From: Rhizobacter sp. OV335
Lineage (GTDB): Bacteria; Pseudomonadota; Gammaproteobacteria; Burkholderiales; Burkholderiaceae_C
Direction: 5' to 3'
DNA length: 64,000 nucleotides
Assembly: GCF_900142965.1 (NCBI RefSeq)
Contig: NZ_FRCQ01000016.1
Span: 62,001 to 126,000, forward strand
Each line of letters starts with the position of its first letter. The stretch's first letter is position 1. Under the pieces are notes generated by a model that was not told where the DNA came from, ran no database searches, and saw nothing but the letters and a program-made list of their open reading frames with translations. Below are positions 1 through 9,191 of this stretch, one piece after another. A program made the position numbers and the translations under genes.

Positions 1-580
1 ACGTGCTTTGCTTCTTCGCACGCTCGGTGCCGAACCATTGGAGATACGGCTCATCGGTCAGTACGCGTTGGGCATCGGTGCCTGCGGATTGGTCGCCTTC
101 GTAGCCGATGTCACTCAGCACGTCGTGATTGCCAGCCAGGATCGAATACGGCAGCTTCTTGTCCTCCAGCACCTTCATGGCCCGATCCGCGACCTGCCAT
201 TGCTGCGGCTTCTGAACTTGATCGACGACATCGCCCACGTGGATGACGAATGGGATCTTCAGCGCGGCTGCGTTGTCGACGATCCACTGTGTCTGCGCCA
301 GGTAGGGCGTGCTGCCGTAGCGCTTGTCGAACTGGTTGCCGGTCTCCTCGGTTGCATAGCGCGAGTAGAACTGGGTGTCGGGCAGCACGACGAGCCCGAA
401 GCTGGAAACCTGCCGGGACGCAGGCGGCACGGTGTCCGTCGAGTCGGAACCGCCCCCGCATGCGGCAAGGAGCGAACCGGCGCTGAGGGCGGGAAGAGCC
501 AGTCCCATCTTGATCAACTTGCGTCGATCCGGGTCCAGTGGGCGCTGCGCGGTGTGGGGTCGAGTGGAAGAATCTGACAA
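1..580 (-). CDS. Tat-exported lipoprotein metallophosphoesterase (3' end outside window)
   Basis: Calcineurin-like phosphoesterase of the periplasm or outer envelope; substrate unknown. Read on the minus strand, the protein opens with a twin-arginine stretch (DRRKLIK) followed by a hydrophobic segment ending in a lipobox (LLAACGGG). Next come the metallophosphoesterase motifs: PDTQ near the start of the domain, HVGDVVD, and AGNHD. The domain continues past base 1, so the C-terminal His motifs are not visible. I chose a TTG start at 580 because GGAG sits 6 bases upstream and the start keeps the whole Tat signal; an ATG at 508 would lose the two arginines. It is the last visible gene of the minus-strand xylan locus, 379 bases after the xylanase, so co-transcription is uncertain. 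The family call is firm; the role is open. Confidence 0.8.
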   Translation of the reverse strand, partial: MSDSSTRPHTAQRPLDPDRRKLIKMGLALPALSAGSLLAACGGGSDSTDTVPPASRQVSSFGLVVLPDTQFYSRYATEETGNQFDKRYGSTPYLAQTQWIVDNAAALKIPFVIHVGDVVDQVQKPQQWQVADRAMKVLEDKKLPYSILAGNHDVLSDIGYEGDQSAGTDAQRVLTDEPYLQWFGTERAKKQST

Positions 581-959
581 GCTTTGCTCCGTCGGGAGGG
601 AAAGCCGCAAGCCTATGCGGGCGCCATGTCGCCGCTGTGAACATGCCCCTGAAACGCGGGCACCGCAGCCTCGCGATGACAGATCAGTCCGTGACCCTGC
701 TTCGCGGCCCCGCGTTCAACCGGCCCAGTACGTTCAGGACGTGCTCGACGCTCACTCGCCCGCGTCGCGTGCCCTCCAGCGCCACCAGCACCGCGGACAG
801 GTCGCTTCGCATGAGCGAAACGACACGAACAGTCGGCGGCCGTCACGGGACCTTCTGCCAGCGGGCCGTCCAGAAGCGAAAGCACCCGATGCAGAGTACC
901 GGGTGTCCCCACCGGCTGAACCGGCCACTACTGCCCGCATCTCCACGCGCCAGGACCAC
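581..959. other. Intergenic region between xylanase and metallophosphoesterase
   Basis: No reading frame here has a recognisable domain, a ribosome binding site or believable codon use on either strand. The frames that cross it are antisense extensions of neighbouring genes. It could carry a terminator for the xylanase or a promoter for the phosphoesterase, but I see no strong stem-loop with a T-run. Confidence 0.5.
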
Positions 960-3752
960 TCACCGACAGTGCATGTGCGGCGGAAGCAGCTGCAGAACAG
1001 CAAGCACATCGCGCATCTCCACGAACCCATCCTGATCCAGGTCGGCGTTGCGGAGATAGCCATGCTGACCCGCGCGCTTCCAGAGCGAGCTTGCCGCGGC
1101 CGATGCATCGGCGCACGTCAACTGGCCGTCACCGTCCACATCGCCCGGAAGGTACGGCTGGATCTCGAAGGCGTACAGCTTGACGCCGCTGCCCTCCTGC
1201 GTACTTCCCGCCTGCAGGGCGACGAACCCGCCCACCGAGCCCTGCCGTTGGCTGATGGCGTTGTTCGCGTCGCGGTTCGGCGTGGTGCCGTCAGCCACTT
1301 CGTTCAGCACGTAGTGCTGCGGGCTGGCGCTGCTGCCGGCGTACTGGAACATCTTCATCTCACCGGTTCTCGGGTCGACAGGCGTGTTGAACCACACCGC
1401 CTGGTCCAACACCCGTTCGGCGATCTGCGAACCCTCCTGGCCGTTCGTCTGTCGAGTGATCAGCGAATACTGGCCCGCCACCACCGTGCCAGTGGCGCCG
1501 TTGCCCCTGAATAGGAGGTGCGGGTACACGTTGGAGCCGTGGATGTAGCTTTCCATCGTGTGACCGGTCTCGGCCGCATACGGTCCGGCGGCGGGGCTCT
1601 TCGACTCCTCGAAGACGAACTTGTGGTTGTCCTGGGCCAGCGCCGGCTCGCTCGTCGGCGCATTCGAGTTGCGCAACGGAAGCAGCGTGTCGCCACGCAG
1701 CACGACGGGCGTGCGGGACAGCGATTCGGGCGAGGTGCTCGTCGCCGGCTTGCTCCTGTTCGTCAGCACGTTCGTCCGGAGTTCTCCGGTGTCATGCGGT
1801 GCCGTCGTCGCGGACGCCACCATGTAGGTCCTGCCGGGTTCGAAGCGCTTCACGAGCCGCCAGGCCTTCTCGGTCGACGGGTCCTTGGCCAAGCGAAGTC
1901 CCAGGGGCCCGGAGATGGGATCGTGCGGCGACAGGATGAGCGTCTCGCGACCGTGTTTCTGCACCACTATCACGTCGCGCGCACCGGATGCCCGTGCCAT
2001 GCCGTCGGCTGCGTAATAGGTCTTGTACTGCTTGAACCGGGTGTCGCCATCGCTGAACCGGACTTCGGCATAGGACAAGGGCGACGCCAAGGCGTTCGGC
2101 GCGTCCATCCACGAAACGGTCATGTGCCCGAAGGACAGGACGAAGGTGGCGGTGTTCTCCACCCCCACGTTCCGATAGGCAGCGGCTGGCGCCGGGCCCC
2201 GCGCGGTCACCGTCACATGGCAAGGCTTGCCGGGCACCACCGCGCAGTCGGGCGGGTTGAAGGTCATGTTCTCGACGGCGTACCCAGGAGGCAGGGAGAC
2301 ATCGCGCGCGCCGAAGGCGACGTGCCGCGTTCCCACCGGCACGTGGATGTCGAGCATCGCGTGCGCGCTCTTGCCGCCCCAGGTCCTGGCCTCGAAGATC
2401 TCCCCGCCGTAGCGGAAGGTCGCCTTCACACCGTTCGGCGGCAAGCCTGCATCGATGAGGTACTGCTCCGGGTTCGTGGTGGCCCAGTACGCTTCCTTGG
2501 GCTGGCCGACGGCCGACCACGGATAGCCGTTGGTGTGGTACCCCGGGTCCGTCATGCCCCACCAGGTGACCCGGTGCACGCCGCCCTTGTAGTGCGGGTG
2601 GCGACCGCCCGGGCCGGCGGCGTACTCCTTGAGCAGGCTGAAGAGCTTCGCGTACTGCACGCCCTGCTCAAGAAACAGCGCGTTCATCTCGGGGCCGTTC
2701 TGGATGCGCTGGGCCTTGTCCAGGCCCAGGGTCGGCGCCAGGTCGAGTTCGGTCAGGTCGACGCTCACGCCGAGCTCGAGATAGGTCTTGAGGGTCCTCT
2801 CGAAGGCGTCCAGGTTGAGCCTCATGTCCCAGTGGCCCTGGGTCCCGATGACATCGACCAGCGGCCTGGGCTTGCCCCTTTCGTCGTACAGGACCCGGCC
2901 CCTGCCGGCAGCCGACTCGGCGGCGTAGCGTTCGTTGAACTCCTTGACCATCGACGCGATCGCGGTGGCCTTCGAGGCCCGCTCGTTGTCGTTGAAGTCG
3001 TTGTAGTTCAGCAGCGCCGTCGTGTTCTGGCGGGCGTGGAAGAACGCGTCGTACATGTAGTCCCAGCTCTTGCCGCCCTTGGCGTAGGCCTGGGCCCAGC
3101 GGGAAGGCCGCTCTTCCGGGTTGTAGCCGGTGCGCAGCGCGTTGCGCCAGTCCGCCGGGTTCTCGGGGTTGTCCTTGAACGCCTCGTTGACGACGTCCCA
3201 GGCGTAGGTCTTTTGGGGTGACCGATCGAAATGGCCGGCCACGATCCGGATGTAGTACTCCAGGCTCGTCCTGGCCATGGCGTAGTCCCACGGTGTCTCC
3301 CATCCACCGTTCGGGGTCAGGACGTTGGCGGCGGGCCATTGCGCCGACTGGTTGTGCCACAGGAGCGTATGGCCGGTCACCTTGACGCCGCGCGTGTTGG
3401 CGGCACCGATGTCCACATTGATGCCCGAGGTGAAGTTGGTCAGGAAACCCGGGGCGGGGTCGGCGATGCCGCCACTCCAGAACTCAGGCTTCATCGCGTT
3501 GCTGGGCGTCACCGCGTTGAAGTGCTTCACGGTCATGGCCGCGACCGAATCCTCGCCCGGCACGACGTTCGCGCCGAAGTTCGCGGCGTTGAGATTCGTG
3601 CTGCCGATGAGGAAGTGGTTCTTGTAGACCTCCTTCAGCGCCGGCCAGTCCGCGGGATTCGCGGGTCGGTCAGCCGCCAGGGCGGCGGCCGCCATCGTCA
3701 GTGCCGCCGGGAGGGCCGCGAGGCCATTGAAGATCAGGCTGCTGGAGTTCAT
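960..3752 (-). CDS. Secreted GH10 endo-1,4-beta-xylanase with C-terminal dockerin-like domain
   Basis: Predicted to cut internal beta-1,4 bonds of xylan outside the cell. About 930 residues. An N-terminal signal peptide ends near residue 28 (Ala-rich, cleaved after ALA). The GH10 barrel spans roughly residues 35-430: GHTLLWH near 130, WDVVNEAF near 190 with the acid/base Glu, and LTELDL near 337 with the nucleophile Glu. About 440 residues of beta-rich sequence follow, probably accessory or carbohydrate-binding domains I cannot name. The last ~60 residues hold two EF-hand-like calcium loops (DVDGDG and DLDQDG) spaced like a type I dockerin. I chose the second Met at 3752 for its better spacing from AAAGGA; a Met at 3758 is possible. 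It lies 67 bases after dctM on the same strand, so it probably belongs to the TRAP/xylonate operon. Confidence 0.93.
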   Translation of the reverse strand: MNSSSLIFNGLAALPAALTMAAAALAADRPANPADWPALKEVYKNHFLIGSTNLNAANFGANVVPGEDSVAAMTVKHFNAVTPSNAMKPEFWSGGIADPAPGFLTNFTSGINVDIGAANTRGVKVTGHTLLWHNQSAQWPAANVLTPNGGWETPWDYAMARTSLEYYIRIVAGHFDRSPQKTYAWDVVNEAFKDNPENPADWRNALRTGYNPEERPSRWAQAYAKGGKSWDYMYDAFFHARQNTTALLNYNDFNDNERASKATAIASMVKEFNERYAAESAAGRGRVLYDERGKPRPLVDVIGTQGHWDMRLNLDAFERTLKTYLELGVSVDLTELDLAPTLGLDKAQRIQNGPEMNALFLEQGVQYAKLFSLLKEYAAGPGGRHPHYKGGVHRVTWWGMTDPGYHTNGYPWSAVGQPKEAYWATTNPEQYLIDAGLPPNGVKATFRYGGEIFEARTWGGKSAHAMLDIHVPVGTRHVAFGARDVSLPPGYAVENMTFNPPDCAVVPGKPCHVTVTARGPAPAAAYRNVGVENTATFVLSFGHMTVSWMDAPNALASPLSYAEVRFSDGDTRFKQYKTYYAADGMARASGARDVIVVQKHGRETLILSPHDPISGPLGLRLAKDPSTEKAWRLVKRFEPGRTYMVASATTAPHDTGELRTNVLTNRSKPATSTSPESLSRTPVVLRGDTLLPLRNSNAPTSEPALAQDNHKFVFEESKSPAAGPYAAETGHTMESYIHGSNVYPHLLFRGNGATGTVVAGQYSLITRQTNGQEGSQIAERVLDQAVWFNTPVDPRTGEMKMFQYAGSSASPQHYVLNEVADGTTPNRDANNAISQRQGSVGGFVALQAGSTQEGSGVKLYAFEIQPYLPGDVDGDGQLTCADASAAASSLWKRAGQHGYLRNADLDQDGFVEMRDVLAVLQLLPPHMHCR

Positions 3753-3819
3753 TCCCATCCTTTCAATGATTCGGTGGAACGGGGAAGCGCTCGTGCGAGC
3801 GCAGGGTTGAACCAGGACT

Positions 3820-5097
3820 TCAATAGAACCAGCGCAGCGGCACGAGCACCGTCTGCGGGAAGAGGACCATGACGAACAGCATCGCGAACTGGGCCACCAT
3901 GAACGGCAGCACCCCGCGCGTGACCTCGTCCATCTTCATGCGGCCGACACCGGCCACGACGTTAAGGATGGTGCCCACCGGCGGCGTCACCAGGCCGATG
4001 GAGTTGTTGATGATGAAAAGCACGCCGAAGTAGACGGGATCGATGCCGGCTGCCTTGATCAGAGGCATCAGCACCGGCGTCAAGATCAGGATGGTGGGCG
4101 TCATGTCCATGGCCGTGCCCACCAGCATCACCAGCAGCATGATGGCGATCAAGAGCAGCGTCTGGTTGTCCAGCAGCGGGCGCAGCAGGTCCACCACCTG
4201 CGTGGGCAGGTTGGCCACCGTGATCAGCCAGGCCGACACCATCGCCGACGCCACCAGGAACATCACCACCGCCGTGGTGCGGGCCGCCGTGACGAAGATG
4301 CGCACCAGCGCCTGCAGCTTCAGCTCGCGGTACACCACCGTGGAGACGAACAGGGCGTAGACGGCCGCGACAACCGCCGCTTCGGTGGGCGTGAACACGC
4401 CCATGCGCAGGCCCACCAGGATGAACACGGGCAGCATCAGCGCCCACAAAGACTCGCGTGCCGCCATCAGTATCTCGGCCCGGGTCTTTCGCTGGGGGAG
4501 CACCAGCGCCTCCTTGCGGCCCACCCACCACCAAGTCAACGCCAGTGCCAGGCCGATCATGATGCCGGGGACGATCCCGGCGATGAACAGCTTGCTGATC
4601 GACACGTTGGCGGCAACGCCGAAGATGACGAAGCCGATGCTCGGCGGAATGATGGGACCGATGACACCCGACGCCGCGATCAGCCCGCCCGAGACCCGCT
4701 TGTCGTGCCCCGCCTTGATCATCATGGGCAGCAGCAGCGCCGTCAGCGCGGCTGCGTCGGCCACGGCCGAGCCCGACAAGGCCGACAGCAGGCAGGCCGC
4801 GAGGATCACCACGTAGCCCAGCCCGCCCTTGACGTGGCCGACGAGCGCCAGCGCGAAGTTGACGATGCGCTGCGACAGCCCGCCGACGTTCATGATCTCG
4901 CCGGCCAGCATGAAGAAGGGCACGGCCAGCAAGGGAAAGCTGTCGGCACCGTTGATCAAGTTCTGCGCCAGGATCTGCGCGTCGAACAGGTCCAGGTGCC
5001 ACATCAGGGCCACGCCGCTGGCCAGCAAGGCGTAGGCGATGGGAATGCCGAGCGCCATCGCGCCGAGCAGACTGCCGAGGAAGATGAAGACGGTCAT
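3820..5097 (-). CDS. dctM: TRAP transporter large permease, DctM family
   Basis: The 12-helix permease subunit of a tripartite ATP-independent periplasmic transporter, driving Na+-coupled uptake of an organic acid through the inner membrane. At 425 residues it has the usual DctM length, with many hydrophobic helices and family-typical stretches such as PFFMLAGEIMN and the late VTPPVGTILNV. Its start overlaps the dctQ stop in a four-base ATGA, a sign of translational coupling. With a XylX-like dehydratase in the same operon, the cargo is likely a pentonate such as xylonate or a related sugar acid; that is inferred from context, not from this sequence. Confidence 0.95.
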   Translation of the reverse strand: MTVFIFLGSLLGAMALGIPIAYALLASGVALMWHLDLFDAQILAQNLINGADSFPLLAVPFFMLAGEIMNVGGLSQRIVNFALALVGHVKGGLGYVVILAACLLSALSGSAVADAAALTALLLPMMIKAGHDKRVSGGLIAASGVIGPIIPPSIGFVIFGVAANVSISKLFIAGIVPGIMIGLALALTWWWVGRKEALVLPQRKTRAEILMAARESLWALMLPVFILVGLRMGVFTPTEAAVVAAVYALFVSTVVYRELKLQALVRIFVTAARTTAVVMFLVASAMVSAWLITVANLPTQVVDLLRPLLDNQTLLLIAIMLLVMLVGTAMDMTPTILILTPVLMPLIKAAGIDPVYFGVLFIINNSIGLVTPPVGTILNVVAGVGRMKMDEVTRGVLPFMVAQFAMLFVMVLFPQTVLVPLRWFY

Positions 5098-5699
5098 GCG
5101 CGTGGCCCGTGGGGTACGTCACCAGGACGGGGGTGCGCAGGCTGCGCGTCGTTGCGCACCAGCTCGGCCTGCAGGGTCTCGAGTTCGGCCTGCTCTTCCG
5201 ACTCCTTGATCCTCACGAGCTCGCCCTCCGAGAGGTGGCCCGTCAGCAGGCGCGCGAGCTGCAACAGCAGCAGGATGCCGGCGCAGACCGAGAAGATCAC
5301 GCCCGAGGCATAGAAGACCGCCATCGGTGTACCGGTCACGGGCGCTGCCACGTCGAGGTTGATGCGGGCCTGCCGCCAGCTGCCGTCGAGGAACAGCCAG
5401 GTCACGTACAGCATGAGCAGGTGGCCCAGCAACAGGCAGGCCTTCTTGCCGGCCACCGGAAGTCGCGACACCAGCATGTCGGTGCCGAGGTGCCCACCTT
5501 CCTTGAGCGCCACCACCGCGCCCATGAAGCACAGCCACACGAAGAGCCAGCGCGAGACTTCCTCGCTGACGGCGATGCCCGAGTTGAAGGCGTATCGCAG
5601 CACGACGTTGCCGAACACGAGCACGACCATTACTGCGAGTGCCGCTGCGATCAGCAGGTCCAAGGCGCGGCAGAACCGATCGATGGTGCTGTCGATCAT
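5094..5699 (-). CDS. dctQ: TRAP transporter small permease, DctQ family
   Basis: The four-helix small membrane subunit that partners DctM. Of 201 residues, about 150 form the DctQ domain, with hydrophobic segments near residues 15-35, 50-70, 90-110 and 130-150 and the conserved EEVSRW motif after the first helix. The charged C-terminal tail of ~50 residues is longer than in most DctQ proteins and looks cytoplasmic. It overlaps dctM by four bases and starts 28 bases after the dehydratase gene, so all are probably one transcript. Confidence 0.93.
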   Translation of the reverse strand: MIDSTIDRFCRALDLLIAAALAVMVVLVFGNVVLRYAFNSGIAVSEEVSRWLFVWLCFMGAVVALKEGGHLGTDMLVSRLPVAGKKACLLLGHLLMLYVTWLFLDGSWRQARINLDVAAPVTGTPMAVFYASGVIFSVCAGILLLLQLARLLTGHLSEGELVRIKESEEQAELETLQAELVRNDAQPAHPRPGDVPHGPRA

Positions 5700-5727
5700 G
5701 GCGCCGTCCCGAGGTACAGGGCGGCCA

Positions 5728-6942
5728 TCACAACCGGGCCCCCTGCAGCAGGCCGCGAGCGGCCAGGTTGCCGAAGAGCGCGCGCAGGCCGAAGCGCCAG
5801 GGCGGCGCGGCCTCGCAGTGCGTCACCCGGTTCTGCAAGCCGCCCAGCCAGTGGCTGTGGATGGTGACCACGTCGCCCAACTTGTGGGTGAAGCCGCCGC
5901 CCGGCTCATCGCGGTCTTCCGTGGGCGCGAACAGCGTGCCCAGGAACAGCATGAAGCCGTCGGGGTACTGGTGGCAGGCCGTCGTCTGCGCCACCAGGTC
6001 GACCGGGTCACGGCTGATGCTGGCCATGGTGTTGATGCCGCGCAGCGTGAAGCCGTCATCACCCACGACATGCAGGTGGACGGTCTCGCGGCGCAGCTGG
6101 TCCAGGCCGAAGCTGTCGTCGAACAATCGGATGAACGGGCCGATGGCACAGGACGCGTTGTTGTCCTTGGCCTTGCCGAGCAGCAGCGCGCTGCGGCCCT
6201 CGATGTCGCGCAGGTTGACATCGTTGCCAAGCGCGGCCCCGGCGATGCCGCCGCGGCTGTTGACGGCCAGCACCACCTCCGGCTCCGGGTTGTTCCATCG
6301 CGAATCGGCGCGGATGCCGATGTCCTGGCCGTGTCCCACCGCCGCGAGCACCGGGGCCTTGGTAAAGACCTCGGCATCGGGCCCGATGCCGACTTCCAGG
6401 TACTGCGACCACAGCTTCTGCTGCTGCAGGAGTTGCTTCAGCGCCTGCGCCTGCGGCGAGCCGGGGCGGATGTCGGCCAGGCTGGTGCCGATCAGCGCCA
6501 ACACCTGGCTGCGCAGGCCCTGTGCACGGCTGGGGTCGCCACCCGCCTGCTCCTCGATCACGCGCTCGATCATGCTCGAGGCGAAGGTCACGCCAGCGGC
6601 CTTGACCACCTGCAGGTCGCACGGCGCCAACAGCCAGGGTGCCGAGTCGTCCCGGCGAGCGGAACCGCTGTTGTCGAGCAACCCCTCGACGCTGCAGAGC
6701 AACTCCCCGGGCACCGACCGAACGGCTTGCGCCGGCTGGGCCGTGTCGAGCAGCGTGCTCATGGTGGGGAAGTGCCGGCTCAGGTCGAAGACACCCTCCG
6801 GCCGCAGCACCACCACGGACGGGCCGGCCGGCGCGCCCGCGCGCCAGACACGCCCTACCAACGTGCCGGCCAGGCCGTCCTGTGGCAGCACGGTGTGCAT
6901 GCCATCGGCGCGCACCGGCAGCGCCGTTGTCGTTGAACTCAT
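5728..6942 (-). CDS. xylX: FAH-superfamily sugar-acid dehydratase, XylX-like (2-keto-3-deoxyxylonate dehydratase)
   Basis: Probably dehydrates 2-keto-3-deoxy-D-xylonate (or the arabinonate analogue) to alpha-ketoglutarate semialdehyde in the oxidative (Weimberg) pentose pathway. The 404-residue protein has the fumarylacetoacetate-hydrolase fold in its C-terminal two thirds. Recognisable blocks are VKAAGVTFA, LWSQYLEVGIGPDAE, WNNPEPEVVL (metal-binding Glu residues), GNDVNLRDIEGRSALLL and KDNNASCAIGPF. From memory these match Caulobacter XylX almost block by block, so I prefer this to a generic FAH annotation. A GAGGAA Shine-Dalgarno precedes the ATG. It sits between dctP and dctQ, and a remnant of the next enzyme of the pathway, an aldehyde dehydrogenase, lies beyond the LysR gene at 9192. 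Confidence 0.82.
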   Translation of the reverse strand: MSSTTTALPVRADGMHTVLPQDGLAGTLVGRVWRAGAPAGPSVVVLRPEGVFDLSRHFPTMSTLLDTAQPAQAVRSVPGELLCSVEGLLDNSGSARRDDSAPWLLAPCDLQVVKAAGVTFASSMIERVIEEQAGGDPSRAQGLRSQVLALIGTSLADIRPGSPQAQALKQLLQQQKLWSQYLEVGIGPDAEVFTKAPVLAAVGHGQDIGIRADSRWNNPEPEVVLAVNSRGGIAGAALGNDVNLRDIEGRSALLLGKAKDNNASCAIGPFIRLFDDSFGLDQLRRETVHLHVVGDDGFTLRGINTMASISRDPVDLVAQTTACHQYPDGFMLFLGTLFAPTEDRDEPGGGFTHKLGDVVTIHSHWLGGLQNRVTHCEAAPPWRFGLRALFGNLAARGLLQGARL

Positions 6943-7029
6943 TCTGGTTTCCTCGGCGTTGGCCGTGGTCGTGGCCGCGAGAGAGAAGCGTGGATGGAGG
7001 GTGGCTGCGCCGCCCCCACGAGGAACGGG

Positions 7030-8049
7030 CTACTTCGCGGCAGTCGTGCCGCCGCGCACCTTGGCCAGCTCACCGTTCAGCTCGGCCGTCGTGTCCTCGC
7101 CGAACTCCTTGCTGAACTTGGTCAGCACGGGCTGCAGCTTGGCCTGCATCTTCGCGTGTTCAGTCGGCGGCAGCTCGGTGACCTGCATGCCGGCCTTCTT
7201 GAGGTCGGCCAAGGCCGTCTCGGAAAATGCGCGGATGGTCTTGCGCTCATGCAACGTGGCGTCTCGGGCCGCGTCCTGAACGATCTTGCGTTCGTCGGCC
7301 GAGAGGCCGTCCCAGGTTTTCTTGGACAACAGCAGCACCCAGGCGCTGTACATGTGGCGCGACAGCACCATGTGCTTCTGCACCTCGTAGAACTTGCTGG
7401 CGAGGATGGTCGCTGCCGGGTTCTCCTGCCCATCCACCGCCGCCTGCTCCATCGCGGTGTACAGCTCCGTGAAGGGCATGGGGGTTGCGTTGGCACCCAA
7501 GGTGTTGAAGGTGTCCAGGAACAGCGGGCTCTGGATGACGCGCAGCTTCAGGCCAGCGAGGTCCTCCGCGCGCAGCACCGGGCGGCGCGAGTTGGTGACA
7601 TGCCGGAAGCCGTTCTCCCAGAAGCCCAGACCAATCAGTCCCTTGTCCGGCAACGTGGCCAGCAGCTTCTGGCCGAAGGGTCCGTCCAGCACCGCATCGG
7701 CCTCCTTCTCGTTGTTGAAGGTCAAGGGCAGGTTCAGCACGCCGAAGGGCTTGATCAGCGACACCAGCGTGGAACTGTCGGGGATGGTCATCTCGAGCGT
7801 GCCGCCCCGCAGCGCGGACGTCATGCTGATGTCGTTGCCCAGCGAGCCACTGGTGAAGACCCTCGCCGTCATCTTGCCGCCGCTCTTGGCCGCCAGCTGG
7901 TCCGCGAAGTACTTGAGCCCCTTTGCCTGGGGGTGGTCTTCGCTCAGGCCGGTACCAACCTTGAACACGTGGTCCTTGACCTGTGCCGAAGCGGGGCCCG
8001 CCAGAGTGGCCAGCAATGCTGCGGCCACGCAAAGTGATTGCATTTTCAT
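7030..8049 (-). CDS. dctP: TRAP transporter substrate-binding protein, DctP family
   Basis: Periplasmic binding protein that hands the organic-acid substrate to DctQM. I place the start at 8049 (GGAGA four bases upstream), giving 339 residues with a signal peptide cleaved after PASA near residue 22. A start at 8157 would put 36 extra residues ahead of that signal peptide. The mature chain begins with the fold's typical FKVGTGLSEDHPQAKGLKYF. Other DctP hallmarks are the conserved arginine in GLKLRVIQSP, which usually binds the substrate carboxylate, and the YTAMEQAAVDGQENP segment. It is the first gene of the minus-strand operon and faces the LysR gene. Confidence 0.93.
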   Translation of the reverse strand: MKMQSLCVAAALLATLAGPASAQVKDHVFKVGTGLSEDHPQAKGLKYFADQLAAKSGGKMTARVFTSGSLGNDISMTSALRGGTLEMTIPDSSTLVSLIKPFGVLNLPLTFNNEKEADAVLDGPFGQKLLATLPDKGLIGLGFWENGFRHVTNSRRPVLRAEDLAGLKLRVIQSPLFLDTFNTLGANATPMPFTELYTAMEQAAVDGQENPAATILASKFYEVQKHMVLSRHMYSAWVLLLSKKTWDGLSADERKIVQDAARDATLHERKTIRAFSETALADLKKAGMQVTELPPTEHAKMQAKLQPVLTKFSKEFGEDTTAELNGELAKVRGGTTAAK

Positions 8050-8191
8050 GATGTCTCCGAAAGGTTGTACGTCAGGCGCGCCCACCCTGCTGTGACGCGC
8101 CGGCCCTCTGTCGGGCGGTTCTTGATGGGGCTGAAGGCTAGGAGAGTCCCCGTTCACGGTCCACTGACTTTTTCGCTAGCATCCATTCCAA
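8050..8191. promoter_or_regulatory. Divergent control region between dctP and lysR gene
   Basis: This 142-base gap separates two genes transcribed away from each other, the usual place for a LysR regulator to bind and control both itself and its target operon. I see no convincing T-N11-A operator or -35/-10 pair, so the regulatory role rests on gene layout alone. Confidence 0.5.
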
Positions 8192-9163
8192 ATGCTGATG
8201 AGTTCAGACAAGCCTTCTGGGAAACCCTTGGCGCTGGCGCAGGTCTCGCGACTGCGTTTCAGGCACCTGCAGTTCCTCGACATCCTCGGAAAGACGCGAA
8301 ATCTGCGCCTGACGGCCGAGCAGATGCACATCACCCAGCCGGCCGCGACCAAGGTGTTGGTGGACATCGAGGAGATGCTGGAGTCGCGCCTGTTCGATCG
8401 GCTGCCGCGCGGCATGCGGCCGAATGAGCTGGGCCTCTTCACCTTGCGCTATGCGCACGCGGCCCTGGACGGCCATCGCAAGTTCGTCGACGAGTTCAGC
8501 ACGCTCAAGCAGGGTGGCCATGGCCACTTGTCGATCGGCGCCATCTCGGGTTCGGCCGCACACCTGCTGATTGCCGCGGTTGCCGAGCTCCAGCGCCTGA
8601 GGCCGCTGCTCGTCGTGAAGGTGCTCGAGCAGAGCAGCGACCAGCTGATCACCTGGCTCGCCGAACGCAAGATCGACATCATGATCGGCCGCTTCACCGA
8701 CGAGTCGCAGCGCGCCCAGTTCCAGTATGAGAAGCTCTCCGACGAGGGCCTGCAGATCACGGCGGGTGTGCACCACCCACTGCGCGGAAACCACGCACCT
8801 GGGTGGGTGGAACTGTCGCACTGGCCCTGGATCCTCTATCCGATGTCTACGGCGCTGCGCAGGGTGTCGGATGACATCTTCAGCAGCACCGGCCTGTCGC
8901 TCACCTCCGGGATCGTGGAGACCCCGTCATTCCTGTTCGCGCTGGAGCTCCTGCAGAGCACGAACATGCTGTCGCTGCAGCCCGCAGCGCTTGTCGACAA
9001 GTACGTGCGGCGTGGGCTTCTTACGCGCATCGCCTCAGAGCTTCCAGACCGCATGCCCGACTTCGGGATGATCACACTGCAAGGTGAGCAGCCCAGCACC
9101 TCAGTGCAGGCCTTCATGTACGTCATCCGCACCCTCGCAGGCCAGGCTGCAGACAGCGTGTAG
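8192..9163 (+). CDS. LysR-family transcriptional regulator
   Basis: DNA-binding regulator of 323 residues, the usual LysR size. The N-terminal winged helix-turn-helix (about residues 12-75) reads FLDILGKTRNLRLTAEQMHI then TQPAATK, and a linker and periplasmic-binding-like effector domain follow. LysR proteins normally control the divergent neighbour, here the dctP-xylX-dctQM-xylanase operon, in response to a pathway metabolite; the effector cannot be read from the sequence. A start a few codons later (MSSDKPS) is possible. Confidence 0.92.
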   Translation: MLMSSDKPSGKPLALAQVSRLRFRHLQFLDILGKTRNLRLTAEQMHITQPAATKVLVDIEEMLESRLFDRLPRGMRPNELGLFTLRYAHAALDGHRKFVDEFSTLKQGGHGHLSIGAISGSAAHLLIAAVAELQRLRPLLVVKVLEQSSDQLITWLAERKIDIMIGRFTDESQRAQFQYEKLSDEGLQITAGVHHPLRGNHAPGWVELSHWPWILYPMSTALRRVSDDIFSSTGLSLTSGIVETPSFLFALELLQSTNMLSLQPAALVDKYVRRGLLTRIASELPDRMPDFGMITLQGEQPSTSVQAFMYVIRTLAGQAADSV

Positions 9164-9191
9164 GGCGCGGCCTCGAGGTCCGGGTGCGATC

